From contig CM032228.1 in NCBI GenBank assembly GCA_019009955.1, forward strand, positions 69,177,501 to 69,241,500: 64,000 nt of DNA, in the 5' to 3' direction. Shown here piece by piece: positions 1 to 10,619 of this stretch (its first letter is position 1; each line of letters starts with the position of its first letter). Origin of the DNA: Riptortus pedestris (lineage: Eukaryota > Arthropoda > Insecta > Hemiptera > Alydidae). The position numbers were made by a program, and so were the translations under genes. Below the pieces are notes generated by a model. That model had not been told where the DNA came from and ran no database searches. It was given only the letters and a program-made list of their open reading frames with translations.

Positions 1-13
1 TGGGGTATGACCG

Positions 14-112
14 TTTTAGCAGATTTCCCTTAAGGGAAATCAGCTATTGAGGTCGTACTCATGATGCGAGTTTCGAAAAATTTCTTCAAATGTCCATCGA
101 TCCTATTTAGGA
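14..112 (+). mobile_element. GCAGATTTCCC-family (HINE-like) element, L-end fragment
   Basis: Starts TTTTAGCAGATTTCCC and continues through the family's conserved L block (motifs ATTGAGGTCGTACTCATGA and AAATGTCCATCGATCCTA). It stops before the TA tract, so it is truncated. The 13 bases before it (1-13) are the reverse complement of the 13 bases that follow the L end of the minus-strand copy ending at 3460. Confidence 0.7.
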
Positions 113-733
113 ATGCTTACTCCTCATCCTAGACAAAGTTACTTCTGTTGAGCTTAAAGTGTCTGTTATTCATTATCTTACATTAATCCCCAGCTGATTA
201 ATGCATTTAATCCCCAGGATGGATTTGAATGAATTGAAACGGATACTTGAGGTGAGTTGATTTAAATAGTCGTGTTGTGGTTTGATGGAAGCCAAGATGG
301 CTGCCCGTGACAGGATCTAATATATCGATAGGAGGGTTAGGAAGTAATGAAGGCTAGTTGTTGGGACAATGGCACTGTTTGTTAGCCCGTGGAACAGAGA
401 TGTCAACCCCTGATGTAGTGCCGTGTCCTGCCTCTCAGGGCGTGATCCCTTCCCTCTACCATCATTCCAGCTCCTTCCTTCACTATTTACTCCCATCAAT
501 GCAAACAGCGTTTCCAACTTTTCAATAAAATACAAGTCAACTTGTAGGGGCTAACTCCAAGATGGACAGGAGAGGGCCTTTCACATTTACGTCTAACGGG
601 CAATTGGCTATGGTGTACAACATTTTAGCGGTGCCATATAGGAAATGAGCTTTTGAGATGTCATTTTACTCTGAACTATTCAAATAAGTGCTGCAACATA
701 ACAGTAGTTTCATCTTCTCAGATAAACGCAAAA
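113..733. other. No recognisable gene; unclassified AT-rich sequence
   Basis: Nothing supports a gene here. The 72-codon minus-strand open frame at 317-535 has no recognisable motif. GC rises slightly around 400-480. The sequence matches no other part of the window that I could see. Confidence 0.4.
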
Positions 734-1403
734 AGTCTGTCACGCAGGGGCTGCGTAAACTAAGTAGATTTCCCATGTGAAGTTTTACAATAGAGAAATC
801 TCCATACTGGTAACACAACACCACCCTGATTAAATACAAACGGTAATGAGAAATCTTTCAGTTAATTAAAATAAATTCCCAACTAAAACTGCTTCTGAAT
901 TGTAATAATAATTTATATTTTAATAACACAAATTTTAATAGTCCAAGAACTAAAGAAGGGGGGGGGGAGGATGAACAGAACGTATTTGCATAAATCTCAC
1001 AAAGTAACGAAGGTAAGGTAAGGTTAGAAGCGACAGGTAAGGTTAGAAGAAGCTTCCACCTGGGCAGAGGAGTTACGGAAACGGCCGACCTAATCCGAAC
1101 TATCCCGACCACAGACTTCATAAAAATGCAAATATCTCGGTTAATATTCAAGATAGAGAATAAATGTATATAACAATATTTATAGTAAATTTAATTTGCA
1201 ATAAGATTGGTTCTATACAATTGTTCGATGTGATGCATAATAACGGAGATAATTTGAAATTTCGAAAATCCCCCCTCTAAACCCCCCTCCCTCTAGTCCG
1301 ATTTCAGCCATTGACGAACTTGATCTGTCTTTTTAAATAAAACGGTTAAATATTGAGTTTCGTAACGATCAAACAATAATTGCGACCGCGAGAGCGTTAA
1401 CGG

Positions 1404-1408
<5 letters not shown>

Positions 1409-1460
<52 letters not shown>
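1409..1460. repeat. (TA)n microsatellite, internal tract of HINE-like copy and target of insertion
   Basis: Pure TA dinucleotide tract lying between the family's conserved GTTAACGGACAAATA block and the first base (CTAGCTC) of the RTE-like element. The matching right-hand TA tract is at 3302-3332. Confidence 0.9.
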
Positions 1461-1461
<1 letters not shown>

Positions 1462-3302
1462 TAGCTCAGATACCCGGCTTCGCCCGGGAATCCATTTGAG
1501 GCTGAATGGTGATGGTATTTTTTAGCAGGCTTTACATTGCACAATATATTATGGACGTTACTCCGTCAGTGCAAGACTTCGCTGTTTTGCATATTGTCAT
1601 ATTTCCCGTTTCCTGTGCATTATAGATAGATTTGAATTATTAATGAGAAAATATTGACATACATTTGAATAAATTTTTTCATTTGAGGTACCTGGTAGTT
1701 CTATTGAAAAGAAGTGTTGAGAAAATTTCTCTAAAATAACAAAGTAAACAACTATTGTTATTTGCATATTTGCCGAAACCCCAATAGGAAATCACTATTT
1801 TAATTTCAGGCCTCCTTACAACTCCCACTCCTGCCCGTCCCTAGAAATAGTATGGCTTATTATAAGGAAGGCGTTAGTGCTAATTCAAATACCGAGTTTG
1901 GTTTAGTTCGGTTGAGTCTTTTGTGCCAAATAAAATTGTGGACTCCCGCTATAGGTTTTAGCGTATAACTCATTTATACTTCCGTACACGGCAAAAAGTG
2001 CATGTAACAAAAGTTACTCTAAATAACAAAACAAATAACATTTGTTATGTGCATATTTGTTGAAAAAAGCAATAGGAAACGAAATATCACTATTTTTAAT
2101 AATTCAGGCCTTCCATATAACCCCCACTCCTGCCGTCCCTAGAAATAGTATGGCTTATTATAAGGAAGGCGTTTAGTGCTAATTCAAATACCCGAGTTTG
2201 GTTTAGTTTCGGTTGAGTCTTTTGTGCCAAATAAAATTGTGGACTCCCCGCTATAGGTTTTAGCGTATAACTCATTTATACTTCCGTACACGGCAAAAGT
2301 GCATGTAACAAAAGTTACTCTAAATAACAAAACAAATAACTTTTGTTATGTGCATATTTGTTGAAAAAGCATAGGAAACGAAATATCACTACTTTTAATT
2401 TCAGGCCTTCCATATAACCCCCACTCCTGCCCGTCCCTAGAAATGTTAGTATGGCTTATTATAAGGAAGGCGTTAGTACTAATTCAAATACCGAGTTTGG
2501 TTTAGTTTCGGTTGAGTCTTTTGTGCCAAATAAAATTGTGGACTCCCTCTATAGTTTTTTAGAGTATAACTCATTTATACTTCGTATACGGCAAAAGTGA
2601 ATATAACAAAAGTTACTCTAAATTACACAATAAACAACTTTTGTTATGTTCATATATGCCGAAAAACCAATAACAAAAGAAATATCGCGATATTTAATTG
2701 CTAGCGTCCCGTATAACCCCCACTCCTGCCCGTCCCTAGAAATGTTGGGCATGGCTTGTTATAATGAAAGCGTTAGTGCTAATACACATACCGAGTTTTT
2801 ATTTAGTTTGGTTGATTCTTTTGTGCCATATAAAATAGTTCACTTCCTCTATAGGTTTTAGCGTATATCTCGTTTATAACTCGGTATACGACGAAAGTGT
2901 ATATAACAAAAAGTTACTCTAAATAACAAAATAAACAACTTTTGTTATGTGCATATTTGCTGAAAAACCAATAGGAATCGAAATATCGCTATTTTTAATT
3001 TCTGGCTTCCCTTATAACCCCCACTCCTGTTCGTCTCAGAGGATATTAATATAGCCTAAAGTCTAAGTTGGGTTAGTAGTAATATACATACCAAGTTTCA
3101 TAAAATTCGGTTCAGCCGTTTATGCGTGAAAAGGTAACAAACAAACAAACAAACAAATAAACAAACAAACAAATAAACAAACAAACAAACAAACAGACAC
3201 CAAAGAAACAAAATGCAGTTATGGTGTCTATGACATGTGAAACGAAAAGTTATCGTGAAATTTCGTGAAAAAAATCAATGTACAGACAGAGGTTACAATT
3301 TT
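1461..3302 (+). mobile_element. RTE-like non-autonomous element, copy A, with 300-bp internal tandem units
   Basis: Begins CTAGCTCAGATACCCGG with the inverted repeat CCCGGCTTCGCCCGGG, and ends ACAGACAGAGGTTACAATTT against TA repeats. Near the 3' side it has TTCGGTTCAGCCGTTTATGC followed by GTGAAAAGGTAACAAAC and an (AACA/AATA)n tract at about 3136-3195. That tail resembles 3' ends of arthropod RTE-type LINEs (family knowledge, not searched). The interior consists of roughly 300-bp repeats. It encodes no reverse transcriptase; the short open frames inside are repeat translations. Confidence 0.65.
1745..3040 (+). repeat. Tandem ~300-bp monomers inside RTE-like copy A
   Basis: The landmark TTGTTAT followed by GTGCATATTTG recurs at about 1754, 2041, 2341, 2640 and 2941, giving spacings of about 287, 300, 300 and 300. 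Each monomer carries AGTTACTCTAAATAACAAA, AACGAAATATCG, ATAACCCCCACTCCTGCCCG and a degraded TTCGGTTGAGTCTTTTGTGC resembling the element's own 3' tail. The last monomer ends in the true tail. Confidence 0.8.
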
Positions 3303-3460
3303 ATATATATATAGATATATATATATATATATAATTTTGAACGGATCTCATTTTCGTCATCTCCTGGGTAGGATCGATGGATATTTGAAGATAGTTTTCG
3401 AAATTCGCGTCATGAGTACGACCTCAATAGCTGATTTCCCTTAAGGGAAATCTGCTAAAA

Positions 3461-3952
3461 CGGTCATACCCCACTCCCCCGACAAAAGAAAAGTTTTAAA
3501 ATGCCTTTAAATACATAAAGTGTTTAACAACATTTTTAAATGAAATGAAGTGTCTGAATGTACACAGTACGCCTGTTTTCTTCTACAATGCGTTTCTTCT
3601 AAGCAAAGTGTTCTATTTTTTTTTAGCTTGTGTTTTTTTTTTAAATAAGTATTAGGTTCCGATAACAGTGATTACATAGACTCAGTCATTAAACATCTAA
3701 AACAATAAGAAGGCCAAGTATTTATTTAAGTTTTCTCTCCCCCCCCCCCTTTCTATAGTTACATTTTCATTTATATATAATGTTCATTACCCTGGATGTT
3801 TCCATATCGTACAATATCGTTTGCTTCATATCACCTTATATGCTTCAAAAATCATTTGCCAAAGTTCACTCTTTTTTCAGTTTGTTTATTTATATTGCAT
3901 TAAATTATTATAGATATTTAATATACATATATTCATTTATTTGTAGACACAG
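3461..3952. other. No recognisable gene
   Basis: AT-rich sequence with poly-T and poly-C runs and no repeat family I recognise. The 69-codon plus frame at 3780-3989 runs into the following element and has no domain features. Confidence 0.4.
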
Positions 3953-4098
3953 TTTTAGCAGATTTCCCTTAAGGGAAATCAGCTATTGAGGTCGTACTCA
4001 TGACGCGAGTTTCGAAAAAATTCTTCAAATGTCCATCGATCCTACCCAGGAGATGACGAAAATGAGGTCCGTTCAAAATTATATATATATATATATAT

Positions 4099-4133
<35 letters not shown>

Positions 4134-4627
4134 TATATATATATATTTGTCTGTTAACGCTCTAGCGGTCGCAATTGTTGTTTGATCGTTACCAAACTCA
4201 GAATTTAATCGTTTTATGTAAAAAGGAAGATCAAGTTCGTTAATGGCTGAAATCGGACAAGTGGGAAGGGGGGGTTTAGAGGGGGGATTTTTGAATGTTC
4301 GAAATATCTCCGTTATTATGCGTCGGATCGAAAAATTGTATAGAATCAATCTTCTTCTTACATTTACTATAAATAATGTTCTATACATTTATTCTGTATC
4401 TTGAATATTAACCGAGATATTTGCATTTGTATTCTGTGTGTGGTCGGCAGGAGTCGGCTGTTCGGTACTTTCCGCCGAGAGCTCTGGCGGCCGTTTCCGT
4501 AACTGTTCGTCCCTCGTGAATAAGTTTAGAGATCCCTTACTACTACAGTTGTTATTGGGCAGATTTCTCTACTGTATAACTTCACGTGGGAAATCTGCTT
4601 CGTTTACGCAGCCCCTGCGTGACGGAC
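3953..4627 (+). mobile_element. GCAGATTTCCC-family element, complete reference copy
   Basis: One of the two cleanest uninterrupted copies (about 675 bp). L end: TTTTAGCAGATTTCCC, completed into a near-palindrome by TTAAGGGAAATCAGCT. Next come the AAATGTCCATCGATCCTACC block, (TA)n at about 4080-4146, GCTCTAGCGGTCGCAATTG, a G-rich tract (4258-4287), AATATTAACCGAGATATTTG and a GC-rich CTCTGGCGGCCGTTTCCGTA patch. The R end has GGGAAATCTGCTTCG, hairpin ACGCAGCCCCTGCGT and GACGGAC. The subterminal inverted repeat is AGCAGATTTCCC/GGGAAATCTGCT. It has no coding capacity; open frames across it are fortuitous. Confidence 0.8.
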
Positions 4628-4639
4628 GTTTTTTATATT

Positions 4640-5040
4640 CATATTATACTTTTTGGTTTAATTTTTGTTGTAAAATTATTACTTTTATTTTAACTCAACT
4701 TTATTCCATTAGCGTTTACTTTCATTTATTTTATATAACACGGCTAACCTGAGTCTAAATCCCATATGGTGAACCTAGAGTGGCTAGTTCGATTCCCACC
4801 TTGCCAATAGAAATTTATTTGTCGACGAAATAATTCAGTAAAATCCTCAGTCTCACTGTGGCTAGAATTGGGCTGACTCCCAATTATCCGTAGAAGCATA
4901 AAGTGGGCGTAAATAAATATATTTTTTTTATTTAATTTTTACTTTCATTTAATGCCATGTGATTGAAGATTTAGCTGTGCAGTCTCACCATCGGTGATCA
5001 GCCACACTTAATTCTTTAATAAAAAGTTTTTCTTGTAGAA
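4640..5040 (+). repeat. Unclassified dispersed repeat, shared with 53930-54200, interrupted by a SINE
   Basis: Blocks ACTTTTATTTTAACT, TTTACTTTCATTTA, AATGCCATGTG and AATTCTTTAATAAA followed by GTTTTTCTT occur in the same order at about 54085-54200. In this copy a SINE splits the repeat between the two TTTACTTTCATTTA copies. It may be an old retroelement 3' end; class unknown. Confidence 0.5.
4729..4937 (+). mobile_element. tRNA-derived SINE, diverged copy with 14-bp target duplication
   Basis: Contains CCTAGAGTGGCTAGTTCGATTCCC (B-box-like core GTTCGATTCC) followed by the family's AATTTATTTG...GAAATAATTCAGTAAA and TGGCTAGAATTGG blocks and an AT-rich tail. The A-box half is shortened. Flanked by the exact direct repeat TTTACTTTCATTTA at 4715-4728 and 4938-4951. 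Confidence 0.75.
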
Positions 5041-6055
5041 CATTAAATGGTCCAAGAATGCTGCAGATGCGCAGTTTCTTTGTGTGCTGTAGCACCTGAT
5101 AGTAAATACAATGTTGAAATACTACATCATAAATATGGATTAACAATGGCCAGTCGTTTTCCTTGTAAGGAGTGATTCCCTCACAAACCCTGAAAATGGC
5201 TGCAGTACAAATGAAACTTTGTTAATTGAGATTTTATGACTAGAATTTCCTGATACTATTTACTGCAGTTTACATTCTCTCTGTGGAGAAATAATTGCGG
5301 GTTTGTGTGGCCGATAATAATATGTTAATGTTTCTTGCAATTACATTCTTGTCCGATGTGTTGTTGTACATAAAATAAACTATTTCAACATTTGTTATGG
5401 ATACAGATTAACTCTAATCGTGCGATTTAAAATGAAATCTATGTTTTACCTTTATATAAATAATTAATACGCCATTTTGCTCCCTAGTGATGTAAGAGAC
5501 ACGAACACTATAAGATGCATATTTTATGCGTGTACTACATCTTTATCTGTAAATATATGAGAACCTATTAAATCTGCCAATACTCCACTTAAGCCGGCTT
5601 TTACACAAGAAAATACATATCTTTAACTCTGAATTTACAAGACTAAGTAGGCGTTATCTGCAATAGCTCTCGCTTCTTGATATATGCAATCATTAATATC
5701 CACCGCTAAGTGTCACTACAAAATGTAGTTTCGCATAGGAAACTTTGTCTTGGTTTTGATACAAATTTATTTCGTTATACGTCTGTTTCTCCAAATGCAC
5801 TACTAGATAAGATAATTGTTCTTTCATACTTATTAATCTAAATAGATACTTTAAAGAGCTCATAACAGAATAAGAAAACAGATTTTCTGATTTACACATG
5901 AAACCAATTAATATAAATAGTTAATTTACAGCTTTGTGTCTCAATTTGCTATTCGAATAAATGGCCACAGCGTAATTTTTTGTTAACGAATTATTTTGAA
6001 TCCATTTTCTAATACATTCAGTTCTTAGTCTATTTTCTATTTATTTCTGTTCTTA
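5041..6055. other. Unique-looking AT-rich sequence, no gene seen
   Basis: No repeat match within the window and no coding frame with recognisable motifs. The minus frame at 5693-5899 (68 codons) has no domain signature. It could be intron or intergenic DNA. Confidence 0.4.
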
Positions 6056-6059
6056 ACTT

Positions 6060-6885
6060 TAATCCAACAAAATCTATTCTTAATGCTGATGATGCAAGCA
6101 TAATTATAAAAGGTACAGACCCAGAAAAACTGATACAAGAGCCATCTGCTACTATTAAATCATTATTTGATTGGTTAATGGCTAATTAGCTAGTTATGAA
6201 CGTGCCGAAAACAAATATTCTAGATTCCAGTAAACCTTGCTCACATTCTTCAGGAGTGACCTCAATTAATATTCGTGGCACCTTATCAGTTCCAATGATT
6301 AAAATTTTTAGGATTGACCGTGGACAAAACGCCTTGACAGGTTCAATCATCTTGAAAAATTGAGTTGAGAACTCAAAATGCTTTGCTTTTTATTAAAATG
6401 TGTTAAGAAATATTTTCCAATGAAAATTGTCTTATTAAAATACTACGGATATTTCTGTAATCGGTTAACTTATATCGTTATGCATTAGGGCAACTCCAAA
6501 TGTCATATTTAAATTACAAAAGAGCGCAATAAGGTTTATATACAACAGAAATTTGTGAGACACCTGTCATCCACTTTTTAAGGAGTCAAAAAAAAAAGAC
6601 TTTTCCCTCAATATATATTTAACAAACAGTAATGTTTGTGAAAAAAAAAACATGAAATCGTTTAAAAAAATAGTATAACACATAATCATAAAACAAGATA
6701 CAAAAATATGCTCCAAGCCCCCAACCACAAACATAAATATTTCAAGAAAAACGTATCATTTTCATGAGTAAACTCTTTAACGCTCATTCCGAATGTATCA
6801 AATCTATTAAAAAATACTCTTTATTTAAAAATAAATTAAAGAACTTCATGTCTACAAAGATGAATATTTTAAAAAATGTTTAACT
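6060..6885 (+). pseudogene. Degenerate LINE reverse transcriptase, C-terminal part
   Basis: Translating with allowance for stops gives NADDASIIIKGTDPEKLIQ, a YADD-box (motif C) variant with N for Y and its downstream helix. Then come LFDWLMAN, LVMNVPKTNIL (motif D region), FKLQKSAIRFIYN and CHPLFKESK, the usual thumb and C-terminal order in CR1/L2-like LINE ORF2 proteins. Several stops and frame changes make it non-functional. A run ending in KAPNHK-like residues near 6715-6880 matches the relic at 27590-27870, so both come from one family. The reverse transcriptase would have copied LINE RNA at the target site. Clade assignment is inferred from motif style only. Confidence 0.65.
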
Positions 6886-7044
6886 ATTAAAAAAACTAAA
6901 AAATATTTGTCATAAATATTGGTCTAAAATAATTTGTGATCAGGGACACATTCTCTTTAAGGTGGGACAAGTTTCAAGAGTCAGTAGTACTTTCTTGTTT
7001 TCGGCCATTATTCACTTCGATCTATCGGATATTTACTTGAAATA

Positions 7045-7127
7045 TAAATGGTGGGATGACATCAATAGAATGTCATACTATCATGTAGTAATTCTTCTTA
7101 GTTTACACAGCTCCTGCTTGACGGACT
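7045..7127 (+). mobile_element. GCAGATTTCCC-family R-end fragment
   Basis: Ends CTTAGTTTACACAGCTCCTG followed by CTTGACGGACT, the R-terminal hairpin with changes. Upstream, ATGGTGGGATGACATCA resembles the pre-R block seen at 14765 and 21433. The GGGAAATCTGCT copy is degraded. Confidence 0.5.
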
Positions 7128-7267
7128 TTTTAGAAAAGTAGACATCATTTTGAGTGCATTTACAATCAACACAAAGCACATAATTATATTGTTTTACCCG
7201 AAATATTGGAGGATTTGTCTTCGTTTCTTAAACTAGGGTTGCCAAGAAGTAACCCAGTTGTCTCCAC

Positions 7268-7325
7268 TTACAATCTATTTATTTATTGTAGAGCATTCGC
7301 TGTGAGGCGATATTGCTCATAAAAA
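7268..7325 (-). repeat. LINE-like 3' tail, minus strand
   Basis: On the minus strand this reads ATGAGCAATATCGCCTCACA, then GCGAATGCTC and an (AATA)n tail. The same motif recurs at 8675-8745 and 10480-10545, always with an (AAATA)n tract, which is typical of a non-LTR retrotransposon 3' end. Confidence 0.45.
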
Positions 7326-7328
7326 AAT

Positions 7329-8195
7329 AGTCCATCATGCAAGGCCAGCATAAACTAAGCAGCTTTCCCACATGAAGTTTTACAACAGATAAATTTGGTA
7401 ACTCATTAAACCACCGTGAATATTAAGTGAATAAATACAAATGGTAATGAGAAATCTTTCAGTCAATTTTAATAACCTCCAAACGAAAAGCGTCTGAATT
7501 GTAAGCAAATAGGTCTGCCAACTGCTCAGAGCTGAACAGATAGATGGAAATATTCTTCACCAGAACGAAAAACAATGACTGAAATATATCTGAATATAAC
7601 ATATTAAATTTATTAAAAACTATTCACTATATCTAGTCTATATCTGGAATTTATAATGATCTAGAATAATTTTTATCACAATCACTCAGAATCCAAGAAC
7701 AAAAGAAAACAAAAGAAGTGTGGGGAAGGGGGGGGGTTGATCAACAGCACGTATTTGCATATATCTCACAAAGAGCATTTCAATGAAAACAAATATTTGA
7801 TATCTAACCTTAGAATGAAGTGGTTCATGATATAACAGCTTATTATTATTACGGCATGAGTAAGAGTGGGGGTTTGCTGAAGGCTGAAAACTGAAAAATG
7901 CAAATATCTCGGTTAGTATTCAAGATAGAGAATATGTGCAAATAGCAATATTAATATTGCATTAAATTTGCAATAAGATTGGTTCTATACTGATTTTAGA
8001 TCCGACGTATAGTAACGGAAATAATTTTCAAAAATCCTCCGTCTACCCCCAGCCGCTCCTAATTGTCCGATACAGACAAATATATGTATAATAATCTTCG
8101 GGATAGGATTGGCGGACATTTGAGGAAATTGTTCGAATACCCCGTTATGAGTACGACCTCAATAGGTGATTTCCCTTAAGTGGAATTTGCTATAA
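7329..8195 (-). mobile_element. GCAGATTTCCC-family element, long-R variant
   Basis: R end at 7329 (AGTCCATCATGC... then TAAGCAGCTTTCCCA) and L end at 8195 (CTTAAGTGGAATTTGCTATA). The body has the long R block (CTCACAAAGAGCATTTCAAT...GGGGGTTTGCTGAAGGCTGA) before ATCTCGGTTAGTATTCAAG. The TA tract has collapsed to ATATATGTATA (8087-8097). Both terminal inverted repeats carry substitutions. Confidence 0.7.
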
Positions 8196-8798
8196 CGAAA
8201 TTTACTATTAGAACAGGACAAACAACATTGCATTTCCTTTCTTTTACAGGATCAAAAATTTTCGTTTCTGTTTTCCTTTGCAAGGCCAGTAAGACTTTCC
8301 TCTTGGACGAGAATTTATTTTTCCGCCACTACAGCATGTTTTCTCTTCTCTCAACTTCGTTGGATTCCTTATAACGAATATTCTTAAAAGATGATGAGTA
8401 GACAGCGTTGAGCAAGTCTTCCGGGTTAAGGACAGGGATGGATCGTTAAGCCACCATTTGGGGACAAAGAGGCGAGATGAATTAGATCTAGATGTAGATG
8501 AGTTGCCTTGATCTAGTTGAAAGTTGAGGCTAAGACAGTGTTGTAATGTGGCCACCATTGTCTTAGCTCTATAGTCGCCATCTGGAGGACGGCTATGCAA
8601 ATTATAACAATTCAAAACTACATCACGAATATATTTCAGCATTCTTTAATTTTAATTTAGATGAGTTAGCAACTCGTCTCTTTTGTATTTATTTATTTGG
8701 AGCTTTGCAGCTATGGCGATGTTGCTCAAAACAAAAGCTTTATAAGTTTAAAAAAACACCAAGAAAACAAAGAAAAAAAAACAACGAAATTTAACCAA
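8196..8798. other. Unique island (8380-8600) plus LINE-tail motif
   Basis: 8380-8600 is less AT-rich than its surroundings, matches nothing else in the window and carries no convincing frame. The two opposing open frames here (8180-8374 plus, 8244-8642 minus) have no family motifs. At 8675-8745 the minus-strand tail motif GAGCAACATCGCCATAGCTG with (AAATA)n repeats the 7268 and 10480 tails. Confidence 0.4.
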
Positions 8799-9223
8799 AC
8801 GTCCATCACGCAGGTGCTGCGTAAACTAAGCAGATTTCACACGTAAAGTTATTTAATAGATAAATCTCTATACAGGTGCCGAACGGTTACGGAAACAGCC
8901 GAACTAGCTTTTGGCGGGAAACTCATTCTCTTCCGTTATCCGGCCACATTTAATTAAAAAGAAAATATCTCGGTTAATATTCAAGATAGAGAATAAATGC
9001 ATATAACAATATTTATAGTAAATTTAATTTGCAATAAGATTGACTCTATGCAATTTTTCGATCCGACGTATAGTAATGGAGAAATGTTGAATTTTCGAAA
9101 ATCCCCTCCAACCCCCCCCCCCCCTCCGTTAACGGAATTGATTGTCTTTTTACATAAAACGTTTAAACATCGAGTTTGATTACGATCAAAACAAAATTGC
9201 GACGACCGCTAGAGCGTTAACAG

Positions 9224-9261
<38 letters not shown>

Positions 9262-9383
9262 GAATGGACCTCTTTTTCATCATCTACTAGGTAGGATCGA
9301 TGGACATTTGAAGACATTTTTCGAAAATCGCGTCTTGAGTACGACCTCAATAGCTCTTTTCCCTTGAGGGAAATCTGCTAAAA
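8799..9383 (-). mobile_element. GCAGATTTCCC-family element, complete short copy
   Basis: R end at 8799 (ACGTCCATCACGCAGGTGCTG then TAAGCAGATTTCACA) and L end at 9383 (GAGGGAAATCTGCTAAAA). Carries the ACAGCCGAACTAGC block, ATCTCGGTTAATATTCAAG, a C-rich tract (9103-9126), a TA tract (9225-9256) and the TTTTGAATGGACCTC block. About 585 bp, no coding content. Confidence 0.8.
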
Positions 9384-10296
9384 GAAGTGGAACACAAAAC
9401 AGAATGAAAACACAAAAAGAAGTGGAACACAAACAGAAAAGGTTAAATTTAAAACAAACTGAAAAGTAACACAAAAACGGAAATTGAACTCAGAAACAGA
9501 ACTGGGGCTCACTAAAAAGAAGAAAATACATATCATTGGGAAAAACAAAGATAGAATTCAAAACTACGTACAAAACTGGAAATCGAAACATTGAGTCACA
9601 TTGGATAATAGAGATATATCCATAATACATTTAAATAATGAATCAATAAATAAATAGATAAATAAATAAATCAATCTTTTGTATTTACTTCCTCAATAAT
9701 ATGATTATAAGTAAGTTTACTCCTTAATTTCACGAGAACTCTAAAGCCAATCACTATAGCTAGAAGATTATTAAGAGGAAAAAAACAATAACTGATAAAT
9801 TATAATTATTACATATTTCACCAAACCCATTTCTATTGCTCATATAGCATTGAAGAATAATTTTTAGTTTTAAAAGTTTGGGTTAGTTTAGGTTTTTAAC
9901 TGTTAAACATGTTTCTTGGTTTCGACCAGCAATATCTACTCCTGCAAGAGCGGTAACGTGTGCGTATATATTCATATGTATATATCTGTATTAGTATTTC
10001 GGGATTTTAGGTAGAGTTACACATTAAAAGATATTTTTGAAACTGACGTAATAATTTGGTAGAACCAGATCAACAGATTATCCATATTTCGTAAAGCTCT
10101 AGCAGCCACAAACGTAATATGATCGTTCCAAAAACGATATTTCAGCGTCTCATAAGAAGACATAGATCACTTTTGCTTATTGTAGAAATGAGATCAGAAC
10201 GAGAGGGGAAGGGCAGAAACAGATTTTAAATATTTTCTTCATGAGTTGGATCAAATAACATTATTACTAATATTTATCAACTTCTGCTTTTTTTAC
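9384..10296. other. A-rich simple/imperfect repeats, then unique AT-rich DNA
   Basis: 9378-9560 contains irregular repeats of AAGAAGTGGAACACAAA. 9640-9675 is an (AAAT)n-type tract. No gene or recognised repeat family follows to 10296. Confidence 0.4.
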
Positions 10297-10460
10297 TGTG
10301 GCTAATTGGGACGGGTTATCTACAGGTTACCACCTTTTTCTAGCCAGGATGAAACTAAAGATTTTATTTAATGAGTACGTCACTAAATAAATTCCTATTG
10401 CTCTGGCGGGAATCGAACTCGTCACTCTTAATTTAAGATTAAGACCAACACAATTATTAG
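10297..10460 (-). mobile_element. tRNA-derived SINE, minus strand
   Basis: The reverse complement gives the B-box-like AGTTCGATTCCCGCC, then AGCAATAGGAATTTATTTAG, CCTGGCTAGAAAAAGGTGGT and ACCTGTAGATAACCCGTCCC, i.e. the same order as the plus-strand copies. The 5' tRNA-like half is degraded. Confidence 0.75.
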
Positions 10461-10479
10461 TGTTGTAAATTATTATTTA

Positions 10480-10545
10480 TTTATTTATTTTTTATTTATT
10501 TATTGTGGGCCGTTCGCTGCGAGGCGATATTGCTCATCAAAAGAA
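10480..10545 (-). repeat. LINE-like 3' tail, minus strand
   Basis: Minus-strand ATGAGCAATATCGCCTCGCA, then GCGAACGGCC and an (AAATA)n tail; the best-preserved of the three copies of this motif. Confidence 0.5.
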
Positions 10546-10619
10546 AAACAAAAAAAAAAACAATGAACATAAACAAAATAAAAACAGCCATAAGAAAAAA
10601 ATAAACAATACAATTAGAA

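Larger units (their letters stand above)
734..3460 (-). mobile_element. GCAGATTTCCC-family element, near-complete, interrupted by RTE-like insertion
   Basis: On the minus strand the R end is at 734 (AGTCTGTCACGCAGGGGCTG hairpin region, then TAAGTAGATTTCCCA) and the L end is at 3460 (GGGAAATCTGCTAAAA). The body carries the family blocks: a proline-codon-like C-rich tract at about 1268-1296, AACGGTTAAATATTGAG, GCGACCGCGAGAGCGTTAAC and (TA)n from 1409. At 1461 the TA tract gives way to an RTE-like element, and the family sequence resumes at about 3333 (TTTTGAACGGATCTCATTTT). Without the insert the element would be about 0.85 kb. No coding capacity is seen. Confidence 0.75.

Noticed and set aside
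3136..3195. (AACA)n tract considered as a poly(A)-type retroelement end
   Set aside because: About 110 bp of conserved sequence follows it in every copy before the TA border, so it is internal.
734..3460. Possible CRISPR-like array from regularly spaced repeats
   Set aside because: Units are 300 bp with no short repeat/spacer structure, and the sequence is eukaryotic.
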